Shown here piece by piece: positions 16,891-27,114 of a stretch of DNA of 64,000 nucleotides. The first letter of the stretch is position 1. Every line of letters begins with the position of its first letter. Made by a program: the position numbers and the translations under genes. Below the pieces are notes generated by a model. That model did not search any database and was not told the origin of the DNA. It was given only the letters and a program-made list of their open reading frames with translations. Source of the stretch: UBA1479 sp048263775 (GTDB taxonomy: Bacteria > Pseudomonadota > Alphaproteobacteria > Rhodospirillales > Casp-alpha2); NCBI GenBank assembly GCA_048263775.1, contig JBLXDU010000001.1:248001-312000 (forward strand). The letters are read 5' to 3'.

Positions 16891-17616
16891 CTAACGGTAG
16901 TTGTCTTCGGCCTTGTAGGCCTTGAAGTCGACCATGGTGCCAAGCACCTGGAGATAGGCGATCAGGGCGTCCATTTCCGTGGCCGGCCCCGGCTGAGCGT
17001 CGAAGTTGCGGGCCTGGGCGCCGGGATAGCGCTGCTGCAGGGCCTCGACACCGTCACTGTCCGGATTGACCTGGGCCTCCAGGTCGGCCTTGGCGGCGGC
17101 GATCATGGCATCGTCATAGGGCACGCCGACCATCTTGTTGGCGGTCAGGTGATTTTCGATGTCCTTGTACTTGAGCGCCGTGGTGGCCAGGAACGGATAT
17201 CCGGGCATCACCGATTCCGGCACCAGGGCGCGCGGGTCGATCAGGTGCGTCATGTGCCATTCGTCGGAATATTTGGCGCCGACCCGCGCCAGATCAGGGC
17301 CCGTGCGTTTGGAGCCCCATTGGAACGGGTGGTCGTACATGCTTTCCGCGGCCAGGGAATAATGGCCGTAGCGTTCCACTTCGTCGCGGAACGGACGGAC
17401 CATCTGGCTGTGGCAGTTATAGCAGCCTTCGCGGATGTAGATGTTGCGCCCGGCCAGTTCCAGCGGGGTGTAGGGGCGCATGCCCTTGACCTTCTCGATG
17501 GTGCTTTCCAGGTAGAACAGGGGGGCGATTTCCACCAGCCCGCCGATGGACACGACGATCAGAATCCCGATCAGCATCAGGATCGAGTTCTTTTCGAGCT
17601 TCGAATGATCGAACAT
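16891..17616 (-). CDS. ccoO: cbb3-type cytochrome c oxidase subunit II (CcoO/FixO)
   Basis: A 241-residue monoheme cytochrome c subunit. An N-terminal membrane anchor covers about 11-30 and the heme motif CYNCH is at 65-69, within REGCYNCHSQMVRPF, a CcoO hallmark. It takes electrons from CcoP to the binuclear centre of CcoN. It lies 21 bases after ccoN. Confidence 0.96.
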   Translation of the reverse strand: MFDHSKLEKNSILMLIGILIVVSIGGLVEIAPLFYLESTIEKVKGMRPYTPLELAGRNIYIREGCYNCHSQMVRPFRDEVERYGHYSLAAESMYDHPFQWGSKRTGPDLARVGAKYSDEWHMTHLIDPRALVPESVMPGYPFLATTALKYKDIENHLTANKMVGVPYDDAMIAAAKADLEAQVNPDSDGVEALQQRYPGAQARNFDAQPGPATEMDALIAYLQVLGTMVDFKAYKAEDNYR

Positions 17617-17637
17617 GAATGTCTCCTTGCCCGGACG

Positions 17638-19263
17638 TTATTCAGCAGGCGCCGTCGCGGGCGCGGCCGGCGTGGTTTCATAGGGGCGTTCGTCGCGGAT
17701 GCGTCCCTGCGCGGTCTGGTAGACGTTCCACGCCATGACCAGCCCGCCGACGACGTAAAGCAGTCCGCCCAGGGCCCGGATGACGTAGAAGGGATGCATG
17801 GCCTCGACCGTTTCCGCGAAAGAGTATTCGAGGAAGCCGAGCGAGTCGTAAGCCCGCCACATCAACCCCTGCATGATCCCCGAGACCCACATGGCGGAGG
17901 CGTAGAGCACGATGCCCACGGTCGCGAGCCAGAAATGGGCGGACACGAGACGCAGGGAATAGAGCTTGTCCGCCGCGAACATACGCGGTGCGAGGAAGTA
18001 GATCGCGCCGAACGACACCATGCCGACCCAGCCGAGCGCACCCGAGTGCACATGGCCGATGGTCCAGTCGGTGAAGTGGCTGAGGCCGTTGACGGCCTTG
18101 ATCGACATCAGCGGGCCTTCGAAGGTCGACATGCCGTAGAACGCGATGGAGATCGCGAGCAGACGCAGGACCGGGTCCGTGCGCAGCTTGTCCCAGGCAC
18201 CGGACAAGGTCATCAGGCCGTTGATCATGCCGCCCCAGCTGGGCATCCACAGCATGATCGAGAAGGTCATGCCCAGCGTCTGTGCCCAGTCGGGCAGGGC
18301 CGTGTAATGCAGGTGGTGCGGGCCGGCCCAGATGTAGAGGAAGATCAGCGACCAGAAGTGCACGATCGACAGGCGGTAGGAATAGACCGGCCGTTCGGCC
18401 TGTTTCGGCACGTAGTAGTACATGATGCCGAGGAAGCCGGCGGTCAGGAAGAAGCCGACGGCGTTATGGCCGTACCACCACTGGGTCAGGGCATCCTGCA
18501 CGCCCGCGAACAGCACGTAGCTTTTGGTCGACGTCAGGCTGATCGGCACCGCCAGGTTGTTGATGATGTGCAGCATCGCGATGGTCACGATGAATGCCAG
18601 ATAGAACCAGTTGGCGACGTAGATGTGCGGTTCCTTGCGGCGCCACAGGGTGCCCATGAAGACCAGCAGATAAACGACCCAGACGATGGTCAGCCACAGA
18701 TCGACGTACCATTCCGGTTCGGCGTATTCCTTGGATTGGGTGACGCCCAGGACATAGCCCGATGCGGCCATCAGCAGGAACAGCTGGTATCCCCAGAATA
18801 CGAACCACGGCGCCCAACCGCCGGCAAGGCGGGCCTGGCAGGTGCGCTGCACGACATGGAACGAGGTCATCATCAGGACGTTGCCGCCGAAGGCGAAGAT
18901 CACCGCCGAGGTATGCAGCGGGCGCAGGCGGCCGAAATTGGTCCAGGGCAGATCGAAGTTGAGAACCGGAAAGGCGAGTTGCAGTGCGATCACGAGGCCG
19001 ACAGAGAAGCCGACGACGCCCCAGAAGGTCGAGGCGACAACGCCGGCGCGGATCACCCCGTCGTTGTAGTTGACCCCGCCGGGGACGGCCTTGGCCGGGC
19101 CACCCATGTCGCCGTCGCGGGCGATGACCCAGAAGATGCCGAGAAACCCGAACGCGGCCATCAGCAGGCCGTGACCGTACATCACGGCATCGTCGGCGCC
19201 GGCCGCGAGGGACAGCCCGAGAAGGCCGATCAGGCCCAATGGCAGGAATACGAGGAATGTCAT
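17638..19263 (-). CDS. ccoN: cbb3-type cytochrome c oxidase subunit I (CcoN/FixN)
   Basis: The 541-residue catalytic heme-copper subunit, with about 12 or more membrane helices. Histidine-bearing segments include 'YGHNAVGFFLTAGFLGIMYYYVPKQAERPVYSYRLSIVHFWSLIFLYIWAGPHHLHYTALPDWAQ', which holds the CuB/active-site region, and 'WTIGHVHSGALGW' for heme ligation. The ATG at 19263 follows a GAGGCAG site; a TTG nine codons upstream is less likely. It heads the oxidase operon, 96 bases downstream of an FNR box. This high-affinity oxidase supports respiration at low oxygen. Confidence 0.96.
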   Translation of the reverse strand: MTFLVFLPLGLIGLLGLSLAAGADDAVMYGHGLLMAAFGFLGIFWVIARDGDMGGPAKAVPGGVNYNDGVIRAGVVASTFWGVVGFSVGLVIALQLAFPVLNFDLPWTNFGRLRPLHTSAVIFAFGGNVLMMTSFHVVQRTCQARLAGGWAPWFVFWGYQLFLLMAASGYVLGVTQSKEYAEPEWYVDLWLTIVWVVYLLVFMGTLWRRKEPHIYVANWFYLAFIVTIAMLHIINNLAVPISLTSTKSYVLFAGVQDALTQWWYGHNAVGFFLTAGFLGIMYYYVPKQAERPVYSYRLSIVHFWSLIFLYIWAGPHHLHYTALPDWAQTLGMTFSIMLWMPSWGGMINGLMTLSGAWDKLRTDPVLRLLAISIAFYGMSTFEGPLMSIKAVNGLSHFTDWTIGHVHSGALGWVGMVSFGAIYFLAPRMFAADKLYSLRLVSAHFWLATVGIVLYASAMWVSGIMQGLMWRAYDSLGFLEYSFAETVEAMHPFYVIRALGGLLYVVGGLVMAWNVYQTAQGRIRDERPYETTPAAPATAPAE

Positions 19264-19358
19264 GGCTCTGCCTCTATCGATTGCACACAACTGCGCACCG
19301 GCCTGACCGGCGGCACTGAAAGCTTCCCCCTACCTACAAAATTCGCCCGCCCGGCTTC

Positions 19359-19372
19359 TTGATCTAGGTCAA
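19359..19372. promoter_or_regulatory. FNR/Anr/FixK-type box upstream of ccoN
   Basis: TTGATCTAGGTCAA matches the FNR consensus TTGAT-N4-ATCAA at 9 of 10 fixed positions. Its centre is about 102 bases before the ccoN start codon, which leaves room for a class II promoter and a leader. cbb3 oxidase operons are classically FNR/FixK activated. Confidence 0.8.
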
Positions 19373-19506
19373 CCCAGGCCCATTGACGGGGTAAAATTGT
19401 TGCGGTGCACACAAATAAACGGCCGCACCGGCACTCCTCCCGGAAAACGTATCAGGAAAATCGCAACTAACAAACTTGGGAAACTTATGGAGCGGACGCG
19501 GCGGGC

Positions 19507-19541
19507 AAAAAAAGGGCCCCGCGTCGCCGCGGGGCCAATTT
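19507..19541 (-). terminator. Rho-independent terminator of the phasin gene
   Basis: The stem GGCCCCGC/GCGGGGCC (19515-19522 and 19529-19536) has a 6-base loop. On the minus strand it is followed by a run of seven T (the A-run at 19507-19513). It lies about 30 bases past the phasin stop and separates it from the oxidase operon. Confidence 0.85.
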
Positions 19542-19569
19542 TCAGCAAGTGGATTTGGGCGAACTCAGC

Positions 19570-20067
19570 TTAGACAGGCTTGAACTTGGAAGCCGCTTCG
19601 AAGGCCTTGGTCATATGCGTCTGGATCGGCGCGAACAGATCCTTGGCGACGCCCTGGTAAAGCGCGACCGCTTCCTTGGCCATGGCCTGGGCCTTCTTCT
19701 GCTCGGCGGCGATCAGGTCGGCCTGCAGCTTCATCAGCTCGGACGGATCGGTGATCGACATCGCCTTGAAGATCACGGCGACGCGGTCTTCGGCGAGTTC
19801 GGTCGCCTGGGAGCGGGTCAGCTCTTCGATCTTGCTCAGGTTGCCGGCCGCGGCCTTGGTGGCGGCGACGGCGGCTTCGAAATTCTCGCGGTAGGCCGTA
19901 ACGGCCTGTTCGAACCCTTCGGTGGCCGCGGTACGGGCCTTGTCGGTTTCAGCCTGGGCGGCGGAAGCAATCTTTTCCTGCTGCGCCTTGGCGCTGTTCA
20001 CCGCTTCCAGGATGGTTTCCCGGACGGGGGCGAAGGGGTCGGTGGTGGTCGTTTTCTTGGTAGCCAT
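19570..20067 (-). CDS. Phasin family protein
   Basis: A 165-residue, mostly helical, Ala/Lys/Glu-rich protein with the phasin pattern: '...DPFAPVRETILEAVNSAKAQQEKI...' and 'LMKLQADLIAAEQKKAQAMAKEAVALYQ'. Phasins coat polyhydroxyalkanoate granules. The ATG at 20067 is preceded by GGAGATTTAAGACA, and the MATKKT start matches the family; an upstream in-frame start would cross the promoter. Two palindromes with a TGC-N3-GCA core lie upstream and suggest PhaR control. No PHA synthase is in the window. Confidence 0.9.
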   Translation of the reverse strand: MATKKTTTTDPFAPVRETILEAVNSAKAQQEKIASAAQAETDKARTAATEGFEQAVTAYRENFEAAVAATKAAAGNLSKIEELTRSQATELAEDRVAVIFKAMSITDPSELMKLQADLIAAEQKKAQAMAKEAVALYQGVAKDLFAPIQTHMTKAFEAASKFKPV

Positions 20068-20141
20068 TGTCTTAAATCTCCTGTTTCCCGATATGGCGAA
20101 AAGGGCTGAAGCGGGCGGCCCGATCATCGGCACCGCCATTC

Positions 20142-20158
20142 ATGTTGCGATGCAACAT
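20142..20158. promoter_or_regulatory. PhaR-like operator 1 (ATGTTGC-GAT-GCAACAT)
   Basis: A perfect 7-bp-arm palindrome with a 3-base spacer, 75 bases upstream of the phasin start. The TGC-N3-GCA core resembles sites reported for the PHA repressor PhaR in alphaproteobacteria (recalled from memory, not checked). Confidence 0.55.
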
Positions 20159-20198
20159 TGCTAATATGCCCAAGGTTTCCGGTATCGTCAAGAAATTT

Positions 20199-20215
20199 AT
20201 TGTGCAGTGCACAAT
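20199..20215. promoter_or_regulatory. PhaR-like operator 2 (ATTGTGC-AGT-GCACAAT)
   Basis: A second perfect 7-bp-arm palindrome with the same TGC-N3-GCA core, 57 bases (start to start) beyond the first. Two copies of one core in a single phasin promoter strengthen the operator reading. Confidence 0.55.
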
Positions 20216-20368
20216 TAATCTAAAAAGGCCGCCGCGCATTGCATTCCGCCGCTTTCACGGCCGTCAGGGGCGAACGTGCCGCTTGATTATCGGCCGCCGC
20301 TGGCTCCTAAATGGCGGCCGATGGGGGCATCACAAGAAACGACGATCCTTGGGAGGGATAAATCCGCC

Positions 20369-21367
20369 ATGACCATGAAAGCCGTGCTTTGGCGCCCGAT
20401 GTACGATCCGGGCGGCCATGATCTTTTACGCGCCGCCGGGATTGAGCCGGTGGTCGTCGACAGCCCCGACGCCGATCAGGTGAAGGCCGCTCTCGGCAAT
20501 GCCAATGCGCTCTGGGTGCGTACGCCCGAACGGGTGACAGCCGAGATCATGGACGCCGCACCCGGCCTGACCGTGATTTCGACCTCGGGCTTCGGCACCG
20601 ACAACATCGACATTCCCGCCGCGACGGAACGCGGCATCCTGGTGGTCAACCATCTGGGCTTCGGGCGCACGCCCGTGGCCGAACATACGGTGATGCTGCT
20701 GCTGGCCTGCCTGAAACAGCTTACCTGGGGCGACCGCGCGGCACGCGACGGCAGCGCCTGGTCGCAGCGCCAGGGATTGCAGGTTTATGAGCTCGAGGGC
20801 CGCACGGTCGGCATCGTCGGCCTCGGCTATATCGGCTCGGAACTGGCGAAGAAGCTGCGCCTCGCCTTCAACTGCCGGGTGCTCGCCTACGATCCCTATG
20901 TCAACGCACGCCTCGCCCTGGTCACCGGCGCTGAAATGTGCCCGGACCTGCACGCCATGCTCGGCCAATGCGACGCGCTTGCCATGGCGGCGGAATTGAC
21001 GGACGAAACCCGCAACATGATCAGCACGGCGGAACTGGCGGCCCTGCCCGAAGGGGCGGTGGTGGTCAACGCGGCGCGGGGGCAGTTGATCGATCTCAAC
21101 GCCTTGGACGCGGCGCTCAAATCCGGGCATATCCGGGCGGCCGGGCTCGACGTCGTGTTTCCTGAACCGCTGCCCGCCGACCATGCGCTGCTCAAGAATC
21201 CCAAGGTCATCTTCACGCCGCACACGGCGGGGGTGACCCAGGAAGCCTCGAAGGCGCTGGCCATCTCGGCGGCGGAGCAGATCACCACGGCCCTCAAGGG
21301 CGAGATGCCGCCGTTCCCCCTGAATCCGGAGGTCTGGGACAGCCCGCAGTCGCGCCGGCCGTCTTAA
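20369..21367 (+). CDS. D-isomer-specific 2-hydroxyacid dehydrogenase, phosphoglycerate dehydrogenase-like
   Basis: A 332-residue NAD-dependent dehydrogenase. The Rossmann motif GLGYIGSELAKK lies near residue 150. The catalytic Arg is in NAARGQLID, the Glu in LDVVFPEPLP and the His in FTPHTAG, all in the family order. There is no C-terminal ACT domain, so it is not the long SerA type. The ATG at 20369 follows GGGAGGGATAAATCC. Substrate unknown; members act on phosphoglycerate, glyoxylate, hydroxypyruvate or erythronate-4-phosphate. Confidence 0.88.
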   Translation: MTMKAVLWRPMYDPGGHDLLRAAGIEPVVVDSPDADQVKAALGNANALWVRTPERVTAEIMDAAPGLTVISTSGFGTDNIDIPAATERGILVVNHLGFGRTPVAEHTVMLLLACLKQLTWGDRAARDGSAWSQRQGLQVYELEGRTVGIVGLGYIGSELAKKLRLAFNCRVLAYDPYVNARLALVTGAEMCPDLHAMLGQCDALAMAAELTDETRNMISTAELAALPEGAVVVNAARGQLIDLNALDAALKSGHIRAAGLDVVFPEPLPADHALLKNPKVIFTPHTAGVTQEASKALAISAAEQITTALKGEMPPFPLNPEVWDSPQSRRPS

Positions 21368-21377
21368 CCAAGCAAGG

Positions 21378-22250
21378 CTAAAGCCCCATCAGCTTAAGCG
21401 CCGCCTTGTGGACGGGGCCGTCCGCATCGGCGAGACGGCGGCCCATCTCGAAATGGTTGAGGCCGGGCAGGTCCTGTTCGGTGACCGTCACGCCCGCCGC
21501 CCGCAGGGTGTCGGCGAAGGCGTGGCCTTGGCGGCGGAATTCGGCCAGTTCATTGCCGCCGTAAAACAGGGCGACGGGGGGCAGCCCGGGGCGAATTTTT
21601 TTGATCGGGCTCAGGCCCTCGACGGCGGCATCGTCCAGATTCAGGTACTTGTTGCGGTAGGTCAGACGCACCGGCGTCAGATCATAGATACCGCTGGTGA
21701 TGACGCAGCCTTTGACAAGGTCGCCGGGCATGCGGGGCGAGGCCCAATCGGTCACCAGCATCATCGACGCCAGATGTGATCCCGACGAATGGCCGGCGAT
21801 GACGATGCGGTCCGCGTCGCCGTTGATGTCGTCGGCATGGGTGTGGGCCCAGGCAACAGCGCGGCGGCATTGCTGGACCATGCCTGCCAGCGTGCCCGCC
21901 GGGCAGAGCGTGAATTCGACGAGCACCACGGCGGCCCCGGCGGCGACCAGGGGCGGTGCGATGAAGCTTTCGCTGGATTTGCTGCCCCGGGTCCAGGCGC
22001 CGCCGTGGAAAAACACCAGGATCGGCGAACCCGGATTGTTGGCCGGAAAAACGTCCAGCGTTTCGTCGGACGTGACGCTGTAGGGAATGTCGAGCCGACA
22101 GGCGATTTCCGACCGTGCCTGCGCGCTGGCCATGGCATCGGCGGCCTTGTAATTGTCGCCGTCGGGAACGACGGAGCGCTGATCGTACTGGCGATCCAGT
22201 TCGTCCTGATCATAGTCCAGCCATACCTTGGCGGCGGCGGTCGCAGTCAT
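21378..22250 (-). CDS. Alpha/beta hydrolase, kynurenine formamidase/esterase-like
   Basis: A 290-residue hydrolase. The oxyanion-hole motif FFHGGAW, the nucleophile elbow GHSSGSHLA and the C-terminal catalytic His in GLNHFEM give a complete serine-hydrolase arrangement. The N-terminus 'LDYDQDELDRQYDQRS' is shared with arylformamidase-type and carboxylesterase members. The ATG at 22250 is chosen because MTATAAAKVWLDYD begins the family homology; an upstream extension would run into mgtE. It may follow mgtE in transcription (29-base gap). Confidence 0.83.
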   Translation of the reverse strand: MTATAAAKVWLDYDQDELDRQYDQRSVVPDGDNYKAADAMASAQARSEIACRLDIPYSVTSDETLDVFPANNPGSPILVFFHGGAWTRGSKSSESFIAPPLVAAGAAVVLVEFTLCPAGTLAGMVQQCRRAVAWAHTHADDINGDADRIVIAGHSSGSHLASMMLVTDWASPRMPGDLVKGCVITSGIYDLTPVRLTYRNKYLNLDDAAVEGLSPIKKIRPGLPPVALFYGGNELAEFRRQGHAFADTLRAAGVTVTEQDLPGLNHFEMGRRLADADGPVHKAALKLMGL

Positions 22251-22279
22251 GAAGATCTCCGGTCTTTTTGAAGTGGTCT

Positions 22280-23587
22280 TTACAGAAGGCCCGACAGAAT
22301 AGTCGCGATGCCGAGGAAGGAAAAGAACCCGGCGATGTCGGTGACCGTGGTCAGGATGATCGACGACGCGACCGCCGGGTCCTGACCCAGCTTGGTCAGC
22401 ACCACGGGCACGATGGCGCCGGCCAGCCCGGCGGCGACCATGGCCAGCACCATGGACACGGTGATGACCAGAACAAGGCCGAGGGAGCCCGACCAGAAAT
22501 ACACCCCGATGCCGCAGGTCGCGGCGACGGCGATGCCGTTGACCAGGCCGACGTTGGCTTCCTTGAAGGTCACGGCGAACCATTGGCGCGGCGTGATTTC
22601 GCGCAGCGCCAATCCGCGCATGGTCACGGCCAGGGCCTGCGCCCCCGCGTTGCCCGATTGTCCGGCGACCACCGGCAGCAGCACGGCCAGGGCCGTGAAC
22701 TTGGCGATGGTGCCTTCGAACAGGCCGACCACGGCGGCGGCCATGAAGGCCGTCAGCAGGTTGATCTGCAGCCAGGGCAGGCGCTTTCTGACCGCGAACA
22801 GGGGTTTGGACAGGGCGCGTTCGTCCTTGGACGCACCGACCATGGTCTGGATGTCGACGGAGGCATCGGCTTGCAGGGCGCCGATCAGGGTGGTGTGCTG
22901 GACCACGCCCATCAGTTGGCCGTCGTGGTCGACCACGGGCAGGTCGACCAGGCGATGCTGTTCCAGAAGGTCGGCGACCTCTTCCTGAGGGGTCAGCGGG
23001 CTGACATAGGCCAAAACCGGCGTCGCGATATCGGACAGCTTGGCGGCCGGGTCGGCGACGGCAAGGTCCTGGATGCCGACCTTGCCGGTCAGCCGGTTGT
23101 CCTCATCGACGAGAAACAACGACCGCGCCGTCTTGGCCCGCGCGCGGCGCAATGCGGCCAACGCCTGCTTGGCGGTCATGGTGCTGCGGAACTGCGCGAT
23201 GTCGGTGATCATCAGGCGCCCGGCGCTGCCTTCGGGAAAGTCGCCCAGGCGTTTCAGATCGTCGGCGATGGCCGGGTCGAGGGCGGCCAGATAGCGCTCG
23301 CGGTCGGCCGGTTTCAGGGCGTTGAATACACGTAGCGCCTCGCCGGGCCGCAGTTCGCCCAACAAGGCGCAGGCCAGGTCGTCGGGCAGGCGCTTCAACA
23401 GCCGCGCCGCCGTTTCCGGCAGCAGCATGCGCCACAAGGGGGCCAGGACGTCGGCCGGCTGCCGGGTCAGGGTTGGGGCAGTTTCCGCCGTCGGCAGGGT
23501 CTCGATGCGGCGCGCGGCCTCCCATGGGAAATCCAGCAGGAACCGGCGTTCCAGCTTGACCGTCGCGGCATCCAGATTACCGCTCAT
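22280..23587 (-). CDS. mgtE: Magnesium transporter MgtE-like
   Basis: A 435-residue divalent-cation channel/transporter. The N-terminal MgtE_N superhelical domain covers about 1-125, a CBS pair about 130-250 ('RSLFLVDEDNRLTGKVGIQDL', 'LVDLPVVDHDGQLMGVVQHTTL'), and a five-helix membrane domain about 275-435 with the pore-like 'PVVAGQSGNAGAQALAVTMRGLA' and 'DPAVASSIILTTVTDIAGFF'. MgtE gates Mg2+ entry through its cytosolic Mg-sensing domains. The start overlaps the stop of the preceding MgtE_N/CBS gene by 4 bases. Confidence 0.92.
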   Translation of the reverse strand: MSGNLDAATVKLERRFLLDFPWEAARRIETLPTAETAPTLTRQPADVLAPLWRMLLPETAARLLKRLPDDLACALLGELRPGEALRVFNALKPADRERYLAALDPAIADDLKRLGDFPEGSAGRLMITDIAQFRSTMTAKQALAALRRARAKTARSLFLVDEDNRLTGKVGIQDLAVADPAAKLSDIATPVLAYVSPLTPQEEVADLLEQHRLVDLPVVDHDGQLMGVVQHTTLIGALQADASVDIQTMVGASKDERALSKPLFAVRKRLPWLQINLLTAFMAAAVVGLFEGTIAKFTALAVLLPVVAGQSGNAGAQALAVTMRGLALREITPRQWFAVTFKEANVGLVNGIAVAATCGIGVYFWSGSLGLVLVITVSMVLAMVAAGLAGAIVPVVLTKLGQDPAVASSIILTTVTDIAGFFSFLGIATILSGLL

Positions 23588-24441
23588 TCCGGTTCTCCGA
23601 TCGTGCCGGGGGCCGGGTCGCCGATATGCGCCACCGTGCGCAGCATGCCGGCGCAGGCCAGCAGATAGGCGGATATCAGATTGCCCATCAGGGTGTCGGC
23701 GCCGTCCTGGCTTCGCGTGTGGCGGCCGCGCCGCAGTTCCGCCAGCCCGGCGCCCAGCGCGGCGCGGCTGAGGGCGCCCAGGAAGTTGCCCGTGCGCCCG
23801 ATCACCGGCAGCGCCAGATAGCTGTTCCACTGCGGATTGCCGAGCACCGAGGCCAGGGTCGCGCGGTTCGACAGCGCCGCCACCGTGCGGTCCATCAGGT
23901 CGGCGACCGAAGTCTTGCCGTCGGCGCGCAAAAGGTCGCCGGCCCGAACCGTGCCCAGGAACCGGCCGTCGTCGTCGACCACGAACAGATGGTCCGTGGT
24001 CTTGCGTCGGCGGCGCTTCACCAGCTTGGCGACGTCGTCCACCGTGCGCGTCGCGGCGACGGAGACGGCGGTCTGATCCATGACCGCGCCGACCGTGCCC
24101 ACGGGATAGGTCACGGCGATGCGCAGGTCGCGGGCCAGATTGGCCGGCAGGGCGTCGGCGATGGTGCCGCGCACGCCCGGCGCCAGGTTGCGGAAGAACG
24201 TCACCGCATCGACGAAGGGCAGTTCCCGCAGCAGCCCGGCCCCCCGCTCGGCGGGCAGAATTTCCAGACAGCGCGCGGCGCTGAATGCCGCCATCTGGCG
24301 CAACACCTCGGCGCCGACGCGGGCCGGTACCTGGGCGAACAGGGCGGCCGCGTCCTCGGCCGGCATGTCTTCCAGAACCCGGGCCGCGGCGTCCGGCCGG
24401 GTATCCATGAAGGCCAGAGTGAGGGGGATATGGTCAGCCAT
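23584..24441 (-). CDS. Stand-alone MgtE_N/CBS domain protein lacking the membrane pore
   Basis: A 285-residue protein built like the cytosolic half of MgtE. Helical repeats fill about residues 1-110 ('AARVLEDMPAEDAAALFAQVP', 'AARCLEILPAERGAGLLRELP'). A CBS pair follows at about 115-240 ('DHLFVVDDDGRFLGTVRAGDLL', 'YLALPVIGRTGNFLGALSRAAL'). The last 45 residues hold one weak hydrophobic stretch but no MgtE pore. It sits between mscS (8-base overlap) and mgtE (4-base overlap), so tight co-expression is expected. It may be an extra regulatory subunit for the transporter or channel. Confidence 0.78.
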   Translation of the reverse strand: MADHIPLTLAFMDTRPDAAARVLEDMPAEDAAALFAQVPARVGAEVLRQMAAFSAARCLEILPAERGAGLLRELPFVDAVTFFRNLAPGVRGTIADALPANLARDLRIAVTYPVGTVGAVMDQTAVSVAATRTVDDVAKLVKRRRRKTTDHLFVVDDDGRFLGTVRAGDLLRADGKTSVADLMDRTVAALSNRATLASVLGNPQWNSYLALPVIGRTGNFLGALSRAALGAGLAELRRGRHTRSQDGADTLMGNLISAYLLACAGMLRTVAHIGDPAPGTIGEPE

Positions 24442-25273
24442 CGGCGTCCTCGGGGATGGTCAGGACGATGGCGTCGGTCAGAAAGGTGCGTGCGGGGATC
24501 AGGGTCCGCCCGCCCTCGGTCGCGATGATGATGGCGGTTGCTGAAATCTCCAGAATTTCGCCGTCGTTGCCGTTCCAGGCGATGCGCTGTCCGGGCAGCA
24601 GGTGGCGCCGCGCATGGTGGGCGGCGACCAGGTTGGCGACCAGATCGCGGGCCCCCAGGCCGAAGGCCAGGGCCATGGCGCCGAGCACCCCGGCGATCAC
24701 CGTGGCGGCGATGATCACCAGGATCGTCACGTCGACGCCCAGCTGTTCGACGCCGATGATCACGGCCGCCAGCAGTACCGCCCATTGGGTCAGCGCGCCG
24801 ATCAGATTGCTTTGCGCGATGTTGGCCGATGCCAGGGCGGCGGCCACGACGTCGCGGATGACCAGGGAAACCAGATAGCCGACCAGGATGATGACGCCGC
24901 CGGCCACCAGATGCGGCACGTAGACGACGATACGGTCCAGCCAGACGGAAAAGGCGTCAAGCCCGGCAACCCGTGTCGCCGCCGTGATGAACAGCAGCAT
25001 GGTGACCCAGAACACCATGCTGGCGGCGATGCGGACGACGCCGGTGGACACCTGGAAACTGGTGAGAAAGCCTGTGCTGGCGACCCGGGTCAAAAAACGG
25101 TTGGCCGTGTCGCCCAGGCGGCGCGTGCCGGCACGCAGCAGGCGGGCCACGAACCAGCCCAGGACGACGATCAGGATCGCGCCCAGCAAGGACGGCAGAT
25201 AGGCGGCCATGGTCTCGAAAAACTCGCTCGACACCTTGCGGATGTCGACGACCCAGGCGGACACTTCTTCCAT
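24434..25273 (-). CDS. Small-conductance mechanosensitive channel, MscS family
   Basis: A 279-residue channel. An N-terminal TM segment and paired helices (about 24-45, 75-95, 108-130, 150-200) precede the MscS-like beta domain ('HLLPGQRIAWNGNDGEILEISATAIIIATEGGRTLIPARTFL'). The glycine/alanine-rich pore helix reads 'ATVIAGVLGAMALAFGLGARDLVANL'. Length is close to E. coli MscS (286). The ATG at 25273 is preceded by GGAGG. It opens the mscS - MgtE_N/CBS - mgtE operon. Confidence 0.9.
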   Translation of the reverse strand: MEEVSAWVVDIRKVSSEFFETMAAYLPSLLGAILIVVLGWFVARLLRAGTRRLGDTANRFLTRVASTGFLTSFQVSTGVVRIAASMVFWVTMLLFITAATRVAGLDAFSVWLDRIVVYVPHLVAGGVIILVGYLVSLVIRDVVAAALASANIAQSNLIGALTQWAVLLAAVIIGVEQLGVDVTILVIIAATVIAGVLGAMALAFGLGARDLVANLVAAHHARRHLLPGQRIAWNGNDGEILEISATAIIIATEGGRTLIPARTFLTDAIVLTIPEDADG

Positions 25274-25404
25274 CGACGCCTCCTTTGCAAAGGGGACTTC
25301 TTGGGCCAGGGTGGCTTGTGATGACTCTAGCAAACCCGCACCTTGTTGTATTCAGCTAGTTTCCCCGACCGGCGGCCAGGGGGCACTTGGGTGTTGACGG
25401 AGAC

Positions 25405-27045
<1,641 letters not shown>

Positions 27046-27114
27046 TTTCGATCACTCCTTTGAAGAGAGGCAGCTTTCTAATTGCTGATGGATTGATGTC
27101 CGGTCAGGACGCCC

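Larger units (their letters stand above)
19264..19569. other. Intergenic region between phasin and ccoN genes
   Basis: About 300 bases without a gene, between the phasin stop and the ccoN start (both genes are on the minus strand). It contains the phasin terminator at its high-coordinate end and the FNR box with the ccoN promoter at its low-coordinate end. The remainder shows no convincing coding potential. Confidence 0.8.
20068..20368. other. Divergent intergenic region with two PhaR-like palindromes
   Basis: About 300 bases between the divergent phasin and 2-hydroxyacid dehydrogenase genes. The half nearest the phasin is relatively AT-rich and holds two perfect palindromes. I see no small gene or RNA gene here. 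Confidence 0.75.

Noticed and set aside
16873..19362. A very long open frame (829 codons) on the plus strand across ccoO and ccoN.
   Set aside because: It lies opposite well-identified cbb3 oxidase genes and its translation is His/Asp/Arg/Gly-rich and repetitive, as expected for the antisense of GC-rich coding DNA.
19401..19409. TGC-GGT-GCA, a possible third PhaR-like site upstream of ccoN.
   Set aside because: Only the six core bases match and the flanking arms are imperfect, unlike the two perfect palindromes before the phasin gene. A chance match is likely.
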